Origin: Liolophura sinensis
Lineage: Eukaryota > Mollusca > Polyplacophora > Chitonida > Chitonidae
Length of the DNA stretch: 64,000 nt
Assembly: GCF_032854445.1 (NCBI RefSeq)
Contig: NC_088295.1
Span: 50,455,385 to 50,519,384 of the forward strand
Direction: 5' to 3'
Part shown: piece by piece, positions 61,701 to 64,000 of the stretch
How the letters are laid out: every line of letters begins with the position of its first letter
Position numbering within the stretch: position 1 is the stretch's first letter
Translations under genes and position numbers: made by a program
The notes under the pieces: generated by a model
What the model saw: only the letters and a program-made list of their open reading frames with translations
Database searches by the model: none
What the model was told of the DNA's origin: nothing

Positions 61701-63770
61701 TGTGACCAGACCAGCCTCAACTGTAGCAAACTGGTCAGTGCTCTGTTAGCATGTAGTAAATTGATGAGTGCTGTATTAAATTGTATCAAATTGGAAAGTA
61801 CCCTGTAGCAAATTAGTGAGTGCTCTGTAAGCCTGTAACAAATTGGTGAGTTGTTTGTCACTTGTAGAAAATTAGTGAGTTCTCTGATAGCATGTAGCAA
61901 ATTGGTGAGTGCTTGTGTTAGTCTGTTGCAAATTAGTGAGTGCTTTTTCATTCAGTAATAGATTGACGAGCGCTTTTTCAATCTGCAGCAACTTGGTTAG
62001 TGCTGCAGTATTTTTTTTTTAGCAAATTGGTTAGTGTTTTGTTGAACTTTAGCAAATATGTGAGTGCTCTTTTCCATCAGCCTGTAGCAAAGTGGTGAGT
62101 GTTCAGTCAGCCGGTAGCAAATAGATGAGTGCTTTGTCAGCCTGTTGCCAATTAGTGAGTGCTTTGTTAGCTTGTAGCAAATTGGCGAGTGCTCTGAAAG
62201 TCCATAATGTTCTGCATTAGATTTATTTATTTATTTGATTGGTGTTTTACGCCGTACTCAAGAATATTTCACTTACACGACGGTGGCCAGCATTATGGTG
62301 GGTGGAAACCGGGCAGAGCCCAGGGGAAACACGTGACCATCCGCAGGTTGCCAGCAGACCTTCCCACTTACAGCCGGAGAGGAAGCCAGCATGAGCTGTA
62401 CTTGAACTCACATTCTGCATTAGAAAAATGATACATGAACTTGCTGAAGTAGATGGCGTTGTGTCCTTTTAAGCTTAAAACGTTTTCTGTAGGCTAACTC
62501 TTTATTGCCAATTTGAATATTACCATGTATGGTGTAGGTTAAAGTTGTGGCCATTTTATTTGACTGAATCAGGAGACATACAGGGATGTTATAACAGTGG
62601 ACAAGCTCAAGCCTTACACACATTACCTGTTCCAAGTGGCCGTCAGTAACTACTACACAGAGTACTTGTCAGAGGAGATGGGACCAGCCATGATCTACCA
62701 GACCAAAGTTGGCAGTAAGTTTTCAATCTGCATAAAATGCTAATTGTAGTTCAGTGAAGAAAAAGGGTCAAATAGATCTCGTCATACTTGATATATACCG
62801 AGTTAAAATATTAAAGAAACTGGGTACTTTGTATGTTGGATTAAAAACATGTACTACGCATCCCTTCACTTAAATGTTTAAAAACATCATCCAAAAGACG
62901 AAAAAATTCTTGAATATTATCCAAATATCCAGTTCATTGGCAGAATTGATATTGGGCTAAACAAAGAGAGATCTATAAAGCCCTGATACAGAAAGATACC
63001 ATGTTGTGTTTTATGCATTTTTGTTTGTTGTCACATTGTGGAGGATTTTAATCACAAAAGAATGGAATGGAATTAAACTAAATGTTATGAAAAAAAAAAT
63101 TGGTCAAAGTTTAATATAATTCATTTCTACAGTGACTTTGTAGGTCTTCACTTTCAGATATGACACTTGCCGTGGTGGTGTGAAGCCATAATCTTTCATT
63201 CATTCAGATATGACGCTCTTACTTGTATATGTGTTATAAAGAGGATGCACCTGTATTTCAGTACCACCTCTGTATATGAGATGATAACATTTTAGATCAT
63301 GGGATTCAATGCACAAAGCTATTTTTGATCTAGAAGAGGTTGATATTGTGATTCATTTTATCCTGACATAACACTTGTGATGTGTTCCCAATTGTGACTC
63401 AAATGGATACAAATGTAATCATTTAAATCATATTTTACATTTTGACTTAGGTCTAAACTGGATTTGTGGAATTGATTTTGTTGATTTGAAATAAAGACAT
63501 TTCTCCAATTTTTGTCTTTCAGTTCCCTCTCCTGTAGAGAATGTGACAGCATCTGCAGTGTTACCAGGGAAGATTAAGGTGGAGTTTGATGTGCCCCTCA
63601 TAGCTAATGGCCCCCAGGACTCTATCTACTATGTAGTTAAGTGGATGACTGCCACATCGGAAAATGGGGTGCTGGAGGGACAGACAGCCGGGGAACAGAA
63701 TCACAACAAACGGCACAGAGTAGGGCGTGTGGTGCCCAACCTCAAACCTGAGACAACCTACCGGATCAAG
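32899..63770 (+). CDS. ROS1: ROS1/sevenless-type receptor tyrosine kinase, ectodomain part (27 exons, both ends missing)
   Basis: The span is a multi-exon gene whose spliced exons give 1600 open codons with no phase conflict. Residue order in the partial protein: Cys-rich segment 1-53, FN3 about 58-153 and 158-253, YWTD propeller about 260-525, FN3 532-628, propeller 635-890, FN3 897-995 and 997-1100, propeller 1103-1395, FN3 1400-1517, FN3 from 1518. This 2-1-2 spacing of FN3 domains between three propellers is the ROS1/sevenless layout. Matches to the family include CIQGC, YEVMV...GPWSE, LAFDWLGKKLYW, SVETAHLNG, ITVDWISRSLYI, FWTE and the two CxC pairs CNC and CHC. Members are type I membrane receptors whose kinase lies in the cytoplasm; sevenless acts in photoreceptor R7 fate choice. 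The start codon, signal peptide, transmembrane helix and kinase are not in the window. The gene's identity is secure; ligand and function in this species are not inferable. Confidence 0.93.
33499..33597 (+). mobile_element. Second SINE-type tail with 14-bp target-site duplication
   Basis: A ~71-bp insert (catatgactgaaaaattgtt, aagtacgacgttaaacccca, then caatcactcaatcact) is flanked by ctctagtggcagaa at 33499-33512 and 33584-33597. The perfect duplication shows a recent, strongly 5'-truncated insertion. The ACGACGTTAAAC tail type is, from memory, widespread in mollusc genomes. Confidence 0.85.
34680..35070. promoter_or_regulatory. CpG-retaining non-repetitive block in ROS1 intron 1
   Basis: Complex sequence with CpGs (accaggcggtcggcaaag, gtagcgtactgg, ctcgtcccggctcc, actcgtcgatatc) and no coding signature in frame with the gene. 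Candidate intronic enhancer, by base composition only. Confidence 0.3.
35225..35267 (+). repeat. ~22-bp G-rich tandem duplication
   Basis: gggtgaggatggggtctagg occurs twice in tandem, giving at least six G-runs and another G4-capable segment in intron 1. Confidence 0.75.
35880..36260. promoter_or_regulatory. Candidate intronic enhancer in ROS1 intron 1
   Basis: Dense in short binding-site-like words (taattag, agctaattgaatg, gcaatcaatagacattg, cttatcttc) and non-repetitive. It looks more constrained than its surroundings, but conservation cannot be judged from one sequence. Confidence 0.3.
36429..36868. repeat. Compound AGCAGTAA minisatellite in ROS1 intron 1
   Basis: The array mixes atgagcagtaagcagtaat and atgagcagtaatac sub-units, giving a ~33-bp main period with variants (gccgtaat, agcaataat, gcagcaagac). 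The minus strand is open in several frames only because the repeat lacks stops. Confidence 0.9.
37485..37523 (+). CDS. ROS1: ROS1 exon 2 (39-nt microexon)
   Basis: A 39-nt segment encodes SNKTSRGNAASIE between acceptor ctttttctttcag-like sequence and donor gag|gtaaat, phase 0 at both ends. It bridges the two Cys-rich exons in frame and includes an N-glycosylation sequon (NKT). Because it is phase-neutral, the neighbours would also join in frame without it, so it could be skipped or spurious. The strong polypyrimidine tract and fitting phases favour a real exon. Confidence 0.6.
38218..38713. repeat. 33-bp minisatellite, 15 copies, in ROS1 intron 2
   Basis: The unit ctgtatgcacattgctgggc plus tccacccatacac is 33 bp. 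Left copies carry gctgggc and right copies gcttggc, so the array has two homogenised halves. All frames on both strands are largely open, a repeat artefact rather than a gene. Confidence 0.95.
39559..39831 (-). CDS. Unrecognised 90-codon open frame in ROS1 intron 2, antisense
   Basis: An ATG-to-stop frame with a non-repetitive, protein-like composition (e.g. SAGETLTHKMNDIKLFALAA, RNQERFIHFNWSIKR). CpGs are kept. On its own strand a T-rich tract ending tcag lies about 35 nt upstream of the ATG, but a stop codon lies in frame in between. It could be a nested exon, a processed pseudogene fragment or a conserved non-coding element. I do not recognise the peptide. Confidence 0.25.
   Translation of the reverse strand: MVLRLSEESIGHLQNTGGFGVCVFLSAGETLTHKMNDIKLFALAARIIDYHRRNQERFIHFNWSIKRSSADNCYHHQPHMPNTSVLNRHL
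40109..40392 (+). mobile_element. Full-length SINE in ROS1 intron 2
   Basis: A 9-bp duplication (aatcctgag, 40109-40117 and 40384-40392) bounds a 266-bp element with tRNA-like head (tctgcgtggctgaggcacat), body (gtctgccagcaacctcctga, cccaccataatgctggctgt) and aaataaataaataaat tail. Confidence 0.88.
41037..41097 (+). CDS. ROS1: ROS1 exon 3, CIQGC motif
   Basis: This 61-nt exon runs from phase 0 to phase 1 and encodes RQSCIQGCNMAVDIYAQEMT. The CIQGC string is the same as in vertebrate ROS1 at the corresponding place, just before the first FN3 domain. The donor (g|gttaaa) departs from consensus at +4 to +6, but the next exon continues the frame exactly. Confidence 0.85.
41480..41703 (+). CDS. 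ROS1: ROS1 exon 4, FN3 domain 1
   Basis: This 224-nt exon (phase 1 in, 0 out) encodes most of FN3-1. Visible core residues include VQLKWES (strand B Trp), YLLQVKN and the LQPFTTYQ turn before the last strands. The acceptor is ttttgttgtag and the donor cag|gtaaaa. The LxPFTxYxFRV pattern that continues into exon 5 matches ROS1. Confidence 0.92.
41983..42064 (+). CDS. ROS1: ROS1 exon 5, end of FN3 domain 1
   Basis: This 82-nt exon (phase 0 in, 1 out) encodes FRVLAVIAKNTFLESNE and the end of the domain, completing the C-terminal strands of FN3-1. The acceptor is tctgtatttcag and the donor gag|gtacgt. The intron before it is only 279 bp, the shortest I measured in the gene. Confidence 0.9.
42483..42782 (+). 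CDS. ROS1: ROS1 exon 6, FN3 domain 2
   Basis: This 300-nt exon (phase 1 to 1) holds a whole FN3 domain: APQITSLTTPSPTVISISWT, then PPHRPNGPLLVYKVEAV, the LQPSTLYTLSLSARNLLGEG turn-strand-turn, and the closing ITTPNPGN. It is markedly GC-rich compared with its introns. The acceptor AG lies in ttaatatcactag, a weak polypyrimidine tract. Confidence 0.95.
42940..43150 (-). repeat. Dispersed repeat family, copy 3 (ROS1 intron 6)
   Basis: Reverse-complemented it reads ctgggagttctagtgatttt, gaggtttgcttggaa and acctctaaaaatgcactttt, in the same order as the 27.8-kb copy. Confidence 0.6.
43504..43632 (+). CDS. ROS1: ROS1 exon 7, start of YWTD propeller 1
   Basis: This 129-nt exon (phase 1 to 1) encodes the link from FN3-2 into propeller 1, including SQRETPYLILGADNMVLRQS and ending NTSILMT. 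It corresponds to the ROS1 stretch that begins with a hydrophobic WLFLS-like strand and ends at NITG. The acceptor is gtgttgacag and the donor cag|gtaagc. Confidence 0.88.
43633..46632 (+). other. ROS1 intron 7 (3.0 kb)
   Basis: Intron containing the candidate 45-nt cassette exon (44266-44310), a somewhat CpG-rich stretch after it (44310-44410), and a C-run at 45497-45515. Otherwise AT-rich and featureless. Confidence 0.7.
44266..44310 (+). CDS. ROS1: Candidate 45-nt cassette exon in propeller 1 (uncertain)
   Basis: A 45-nt open segment encoding GAEILFQNENGDIEK lies between a pyrimidine-rich acceptor (ctttgcctactcaag) and a good donor (aaag|gtaacg). It is phase 1 at both ends, so it would fit between exons 7 and 8 without changing frame. 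Vertebrate ROS1 joins its equivalents of exons 7 and 8 directly (NITG-ISVDV), so I leave it out of the 1600-codon count. It could be an alternative exon or chance. Confidence 0.3.
46633..46811 (+). CDS. ROS1: ROS1 exon 8, YWTD propeller 1
   Basis: This 179-nt exon (phase 1 in, 0 out) encodes two propeller blades: ELLFVSDSVGKVMRISLGD, then ESLTVDWLNDDIYVVSQNK. The LTVDWLNDDIYVV string is the YWTD-type x-hDWhxxxhYhh repeat. The acceptor is ggatgttgacag and the donor aaa|gtaagt. Confidence 0.92.
47137..47312 (-). mobile_element. SINE, minus strand, left half of an inverted pair
   Basis: atttatttgattggtgtttt, acgccgtactcaagaatatt, cagcattatggtgggtggaa and gcaggttactgtcagacctt are the reverse complement of the family consensus. 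Confidence 0.88.
47349..47545 (+). mobile_element. SINE, plus strand, right half of an inverted pair
   Basis: ggttagcatgctagtgtggt, gtccgccaacaacctgcgga, tactacc-type cctaccataagtgaaata and ttcttgagcacgatgtaaaa mark a diverged copy in the opposite orientation, 36 bp from its partner. Confidence 0.8.
47710..47804 (+). CDS. ROS1: ROS1 exon 9, YWTD propeller 1
   Basis: This 95-nt exon (phase 0 in, 2 out) encodes IYRCAVEKTDCQVALDGLD and then IKVDPINGF across the junction. It has the ROS1 pattern of a Cys-x6-Cys strand followed by the hVDxxNGhhYF blade turn. The acceptor is cttactcgtgtag and the donor gg|gtaaat. A head-to-head SINE pair sits about 170 bp upstream. Confidence 0.9.
48232..48656 (+). 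CDS. ROS1: ROS1 exon 10, YWTD propeller 1
   Basis: At 425 nt this is the longest exon in the window (phase 2 in, 1 out). It encodes several blades: FLYFTIAAEGHGLYRVDMAD, FTIDYQNIQLYFPNDSQN, ATFLDGSDV, and GLFYWTNGNVVLQEEY, ending in the LHPSAQPKPG linker. The LHPxxQP close of a propeller is seen at the end of each propeller in ROS1. Confidence 0.95.
48695..48835 (-). mobile_element. SINE, minus strand, diverged
   Basis: ttcattggtgttttgcactg, gactcaagaatatttcattt, ggttgccagaatgttggtgg and aaaccgaacaaagcgcttgg match the family with many substitutions. Confidence 0.75.
49454..49546 (+). CDS. ROS1: ROS1 exon 11, first half of FN3 domain 3
   Basis: This 93-nt exon (phase 1 to 1) encodes VPHSPPSRVEVVFSDRKAFI then TWGKPPLMNYQ, the A-B strands of FN3-3. 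Its last 43 nt plus the donor are copied seven times downstream at an exact 47-bp spacing. The exon itself contains cgtaaagccttcatt, very like the donor region gtaagccttcgtt that follows it, so the start of the intron appears to be a copy of coding sequence. Confidence 0.93.
49504..49876 (+). repeat. Decoy 5' splice-site array, 47-bp unit copied from the end of ROS1 exon 11
   Basis: Units repeat at exactly 47 bp. Donor GT positions are 49547 (authentic) then 49594, 49641, 49688, 49735, 49782, 49829 and 49876. Each unit holds a diverged copy of the exon's last 43 nt (ttacctgg...catgaactaccaag) followed by gtaagc, gtatgc, gtaagt or gtgaga. Four of the seven decoys keep the authentic caag|gtaagc. 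Confidence 0.95.
49928..51752. repeat. 25-bp minisatellite, about 73 copies, with higher-order repeats
   Basis: The unit is ctgacacatggatgtacacc plus five pyrimidines and repeats at 25 bp across about 1.8 kb of intron 11. Variants (tcatgg, catatgg, gggtgt, gttcac, gtgcac) recur in blocks. One block pattern repeats at 350 bp (14 units; e.g. tcatgg at 50981 and 51331). Another repeats at 274 bp (50524 and 50798). Long minus-strand reading frames here come from the repeat lacking stops and are not genes. Confidence 0.95.
52009..52212 (+). CDS. ROS1: ROS1 exon 12, second half of FN3 domain 3
   Basis: This 204-nt exon (phase 1 to 1) encodes AWNTWGYEVMVSDPQGKN, LVIQGLSPGVKYHVNIRATS and GPWSEAFIGTTLKH. 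The motifs WxYEV, VRASSP-like and GPWSEPxxGTTL are highly characteristic of ROS1 FN3-3. The acceptor is cctttgttcag and the donor act|gtgagt. Confidence 0.95.
52495..52586. repeat. ~45-bp direct duplication in ROS1 intron 12
   Basis: gaagcctgaaagt...ctaattgttcaaaagtactg occurs twice in tandem, with starts 45 bp apart and small indels. Confidence 0.85.
53038..53148 (+). CDS. ROS1: ROS1 exon 13, entry to YWTD propeller 2
   Basis: This 111-nt exon (phase 1 to 1) encodes DMAPAVIMGVNSVIINTSMD, then HQLVGNFSSWGVG. It corresponds to the PPFIMAV...G stretch opening propeller 2. The acceptor is actaatttttcag and the donor gag|gtgagg. Confidence 0.9.
53288..53325 (+). repeat. Duplicated poly-T plus acag in ROS1 intron 13
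   Basis: Two adjacent copies of a ~10-T run ending in acag look like ideal 3' splice acceptors. They are about 200 bp upstream of the true acceptor of exon 14. No open exon follows either. Confidence 0.7.
53522..53694 (+). CDS. ROS1: ROS1 exon 14, YWTD propeller 2
   Basis: This 173-nt exon (phase 1 in, 0 out) encodes VTWYKSHLFWTGTGVTKGHI and then CLAFDWLGKKLYWSNVKQIV. LAFDWLGKKLYW is a textbook YWTD-family blade and closely follows the ROS1 version. The donor site is gtg|gtgagt. Confidence 0.95.
53886..53945 (-). mobile_element. SINE tail fragment
   Basis: atttatttgattggtgtttt and cattgttctcaagaatattt match the reverse complement of the SINE tail. The copy breaks off immediately upstream of exon 15. 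Confidence 0.7.
53986..54329 (+). CDS. ROS1: ROS1 exon 15, YWTD propeller 2
   Basis: This 344-nt exon (phase 0 in, 2 out) encodes three blades: IRRCDMGGRNSEIV, LVIDSLQGRLYWVTTHSVET with AHLNGDDP, and HSLALDHEKHNIYWLVQSFE. The YWTT-SVE-x-LNG and YWLVQ strings are shared with ROS1. The acceptor is ggcctgttttag and the donor ag|gtgtgt. Confidence 0.95.
54480..54690 (+). repeat. Dispersed repeat shared with 59745-59965
   Basis: aagtccttgaaaacccttga, gaatgtgtt and gatgttatgtccttgaaaga recur in intron 22 (aaagtccttgaatgtgttga, tattatgtcctagaaagtcc). The unit is unclassified and non-coding. Confidence 0.55.
54936..55099 (+). CDS. ROS1: ROS1 exon 16, end of YWTD propeller 2
   Basis: This 164-nt exon (phase 2 in, 1 out) encodes FSGRLIWVNKMNDLMVSDLR and ends VVVIHPSLQPYP, again with the xxSLQPxPG propeller-closing tail. 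The acceptor is cttgttatacag and the donor cag|gtaggc. Confidence 0.93.
55415..55470 (+). mobile_element. SINE tail fragment
   Basis: tcttgagtacggtgtaaaac followed by accagtcatagaaataaatc is a short copy of the SINE 3' end. Confidence 0.7.
55760..55787. repeat. (TA)14 microsatellite next to the exon 17 acceptor
   Basis: An uninterrupted TA run ends 17 bp before the exon 17 start, taking the place where a branch point and pyrimidine tract are expected. Confidence 0.95.
55804..55979 (+). CDS. ROS1: ROS1 exon 17, FN3 domain 4
   Basis: This 176-nt exon (phase 1 in, 0 out) encodes IIPSAISEAAVQVTGDWSSF, NVTWLASKEVNYGPVMYKLS and LEAPNQQYEL. It matches the ROS1 FN3-4 start (VIPDSVQESS...WGVVFYSVE). 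The acceptor follows a (TA)n run at 55760-55787. The donor ctg|gtcagt is non-consensus at +3. Confidence 0.92.
56412..56541 (+). CDS. ROS1: ROS1 exon 18, end of FN3 domain 4
   Basis: This 130-nt exon (phase 0 in, 1 out) encodes LVGIPPFSLFTISIQAFTYW and GYAPWVTRTLRSPMS. The LFNLSVTPYTYWG-like strand is conserved in ROS1. The acceptor is tttttgtcgtag and the donor cag|gtaagt. Confidence 0.92.
56667..56702 (-). other. C-run (minus-strand G4 candidate) in ROS1 intron 18
   Basis: Runs of 5-8 C separated by single A or G over 36 bp. The template strand therefore carries four or more long G-runs about 130 bp after exon 18. Confidence 0.7.
57045..57292 (+). CDS. ROS1: ROS1 exon 19, FN3 domain 5
   Basis: This 248-nt exon (phase 1 in, 0 out) encodes VPSRPLTPRVYITSRKD, TAADFRWSTPHKIHGIIDHH, FYRHANKTGPWTSVRVEAS and FILDNLASNCTYYFQ. 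VPSxPxxPRhaI, FRWxxPxxxxGhI and the penultimate Cys agree with ROS1 FN3-5. The acceptor is cctgtctgtttcag and the donor cag|gtatat. Confidence 0.95.
57444..57741 (-). mobile_element. Full-length SINE in ROS1 intron 19
   Basis: A 9-bp duplication (gggtggtta, 57444-57452 and 57733-57741) bounds a 280-bp element in minus orientation. The body (gccagcattttggtgggaga, catccgcaggttgctggcag) and a degenerate tRNA head (gcgaattcaagtcaagc on its own strand) are all present. Confidence 0.88.
58042..58105 (+). CDS. ROS1: ROS1 exon 20, end of FN3 domain 5
   Basis: This 64-nt exon (phase 0 in, 1 out) encodes VQACTMIGCGPRSKIKAAVT, the last two strands of FN3-5 (compare VRAFTSKGPGPYADVVKSTT in ROS1). The donor g|gttaga is weak, but exon 21 continues the frame and the family alignment. 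Confidence 0.88.
58572..58789 (+). CDS. ROS1: ROS1 exon 21, start of YWTD propeller 3
   Basis: This 218-nt exon (phase 1 in, 0 out) encodes ENPVPKLLIASRSGLRLVEV, SPLAITYLAQDMKFFWIDET and ends VTHERK. It matches the ROS1 segment NPFPHLITLLGNKIVFLDMD. The donor aag|gtgaga is followed within 10 nt by a tRNA T-arm-like hairpin (58799-58815). Confidence 0.93.
58799..58815 (+). other. tRNA T-arm-like hairpin at the start of ROS1 intron 21
   Basis: gccgg-ttcaaat-ccggc forms a perfect 5-bp stem with a 7-nt loop and includes the pol III B-box core ggttcaaatcc. The following gctcattctgggttggctgc resembles the SINE sequence after its B box (gctcatgctggcttcc), so this is probably a SINE head remnant. 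No full tRNA cloverleaf is evident. Confidence 0.6.
59300..59342 (+). mobile_element. SINE tail abutting the exon 22 acceptor
   Basis: gtatcatgacagtgtaaaac, caccaatcaaataaaaataa and ataac form a SINE 3' end that finishes about 16 bp before the exon. Confidence 0.75.
59359..59543 (+). CDS. ROS1: ROS1 exon 22, YWTD propeller 3
   Basis: This 185-nt exon (phase 0 in, 2 out) encodes GKDITVDWISRSLYISLQYT, SYDIERQELTRVIS and PIGSVLADPFS. DITVxxDWISRxLYxxL is almost the vertebrate ROS1 string. A SINE tail ends about 16 bp before the acceptor AG, leaving a poor polypyrimidine tract (ctgtatcatcgtcag). The donor ag|gtggga is also weak. Confidence 0.93.
59745..59965 (+). repeat. Dispersed repeat shared with 54480-54690
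   Basis: The second copy of the unit described at 54480. It ends aacattttctttttcag, which looks like an acceptor but is followed by no exon. Confidence 0.5.
60094..60410 (+). CDS. ROS1: ROS1 exon 23, YWTD propeller 3 with penta-arginine run
   Basis: This 317-nt exon (phase 2 in, 1 out) encodes SQLFWTESQDSRSGYLMKGR, a basic run TTRRRRRQAAD (codons for five Arg at 60203-60217), CNCSTQ, VAIDHSMKGTTKLYFIKTNG and ACHCNVE. The paired CxC motifs and FWTE are shared with ROS1. The Arg run meets the R-x-R/K-R consensus for furin-type proprotein convertases. Cleavage here is only an inference. Confidence 0.95.
60800..60967 (+). CDS. ROS1: ROS1 exon 24, end of YWTD propeller 3
   Basis: This 168-nt exon (phase 1 to 1) encodes SLTADHLKIYWSKSDSGVHS, LDKASGHHSVISQHTGV and ends QHLQPLPG, the third occurrence of the propeller-closing xLQPxPG tail. 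The acceptor is cattgttcccag and the donor cag|gtgaag. Confidence 0.93.
61513..61733 (+). CDS. ROS1: ROS1 exon 25, FN3 domain 6
   Basis: This 221-nt exon (phase 1 in, 0 out) encodes ECLDPSIQNKSLELIDIANT, SLTFRLSI, PAIKYTIYYTELLADS and ends SLNCSKL. NTSLTxRL and YxxYYxE fit ROS1 FN3-6. Its authentic donor ctg|gtcagt is non-consensus at +3, while many copies of its last ~12 nt downstream carry the stronger gtgagt. Confidence 0.92.
61722..62196 (+). repeat. Decoy 5' splice-site array copied from the end of ROS1 exon 25
   Basis: About 13-14 irregular units (roughly 30-36 bp, with indels) repeat tgtagcaaattg followed by gtgagtgct. The first copy is the exon end tgtagcaaactg with its donor gtcagtgct. 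About eight copies have canonical gtgagt, the first at 61816. The first two extra units are 30 bp each and stay in frame (VSALLACSKL, MSAVLNCIKL) before a tag at 61806-61808. A SINE insertion ends the array region. Confidence 0.9.
62210..62424 (-). mobile_element. SINE, minus strand, 5'-truncated, with 12-bp duplication
   Basis: ttctgcattaga at 62210-62221 and 62413-62424 flanks a 191-bp copy whose head stops at the B box (gagttcaag on its own strand). The body is well preserved (cagcattatggtgggtggaa, accgggcagagcccagggga). Confidence 0.9.
62573..62714 (+). CDS. ROS1: ROS1 exon 26, end of FN3 domain 6
   Basis: This 142-nt exon (phase 0 in, 1 out) encodes YRDVITVDKLKPYTHYLFQV, AVSNYYTEYLSEEMGPA and IYQTKVG. 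LxPYTxYhhQhAVxNYY is nearly the ROS1 string. The acceptor tgactgaatcag has a short pyrimidine tract (ccattttatttg) just upstream. The donor is gca|gtaagt. Confidence 0.94.
62715..63522 (+). other. ROS1 intron 26
   Basis: AT-rich intron with a possible second-type SINE tail at 63150-63208. Nothing else supported. Confidence 0.7.
63523..63770 (+). CDS. ROS1: ROS1 exon 27, FN3 domain 7 (last in window)
   Basis: This 248-nt exon (phase 1 in, 0 out) encodes IPSPVENVTASAVLPGKIKV, EFDVPLIANGPQDSIYYVVK, and RVVPNLKPETTYRIK. VPxxVxxhTxxxx, NGPxxSxxY and the LKPETTYRIK turn fit ROS1 FN3-7. The gene continues past the window. The donor aag|gtacag is the first unit of a ~26-bp tandem array. Confidence 0.92.
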
Positions 63771-64000
63771 GTACAGGAAAAAGTTGTAACATTACAAGTA
63801 CAGAATCAGTTGTAACACTGCAAGTTCAGTGTCAGTTGTAACACTGCAAGCACAGTATCAGTTGTAACACTGCAAAGCACAATATCAGTTGTAACACTGG
63901 AAGTACAGTGTCAGTTGTAACACTGCAAGCATAGTATCAGTTGTAACACTGCAAGCACAGTAACAGTTGTAACACTGCAAGTACAGTGTCAGTTGTAACA
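63763..64000 (+). repeat. Minisatellite starting at the ROS1 exon 27 donor (~26-bp unit, runs off window)
   Basis: Units of about 26 bp follow the pattern caagtacagtgtcagttgta. The first unit is the exon junction itself (caag|gtacaggaaaaagttgta), which differs by one extra G at the splice site. Later units read caagtacag or caagcacag, so most have lost the GT. About eight units are visible and the array continues past base 64000. Confidence 0.85.

Overview
The window is animal genomic DNA: AT-rich, with short exons between GT-AG introns, many minisatellites and a high-copy tRNA-derived SINE ending in an AAATAAAT tail. A second SINE-type tail near 33.5 kb resembles repeats common in molluscs. 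A lophotrochozoan, most likely a mollusc, is therefore my best guess, but the species cannot be fixed from the sequence alone.

The only gene I can establish lies on the + strand from about 32.9 kb to the right edge. I assembled 27 exons (32899-63770). Every junction keeps phase, and together they give exactly 1600 open codons. They encode the ectodomain of a ROS1/sevenless-type receptor tyrosine kinase in the family's domain order: Cys-rich N-terminus, two FN3 domains, YWTD propeller 1, one FN3, propeller 2, two FN3, propeller 3, FN3-6, and the start of FN3-7. The signal-peptide exon is not identified. The remaining FN3 domains, transmembrane segment and kinase must lie beyond base 64000.

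The left half (1-32.4 kb) has no gene I can support. It holds SINEs, G-rich tracts, large minisatellites (9.0-10.3 kb with a 48-bp unit; 24.7-25.1 kb with a 64-bp unit in an ABAB pattern; 25.2-25.5 kb with a 21-bp unit), dispersed repeats, and a few CpG-retaining or coding-like blocks. It may be 5' flank or a long first intron.

The most unusual feature is in the receptor gene. Four tandem arrays are built from its own exon-intron junctions. There are seven decoy 3' splice sites just upstream of exon 1 (32.42-32.90 kb). Seven decoy 5' splice sites at an exact 47-bp spacing follow exon 11 (49.50-49.88 kb). Many GTGAGT decoys follow exon 25 (61.72-62.20 kb). A fourth array starts at the donor of exon 27 and runs off the window. 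In the three arrays where I followed the reading frame, use of the nearest decoy would bring in a stop codon. The spliceosome must therefore choose the one correct site among near-identical copies, or low-level mis-splicing is tolerated or regulated.
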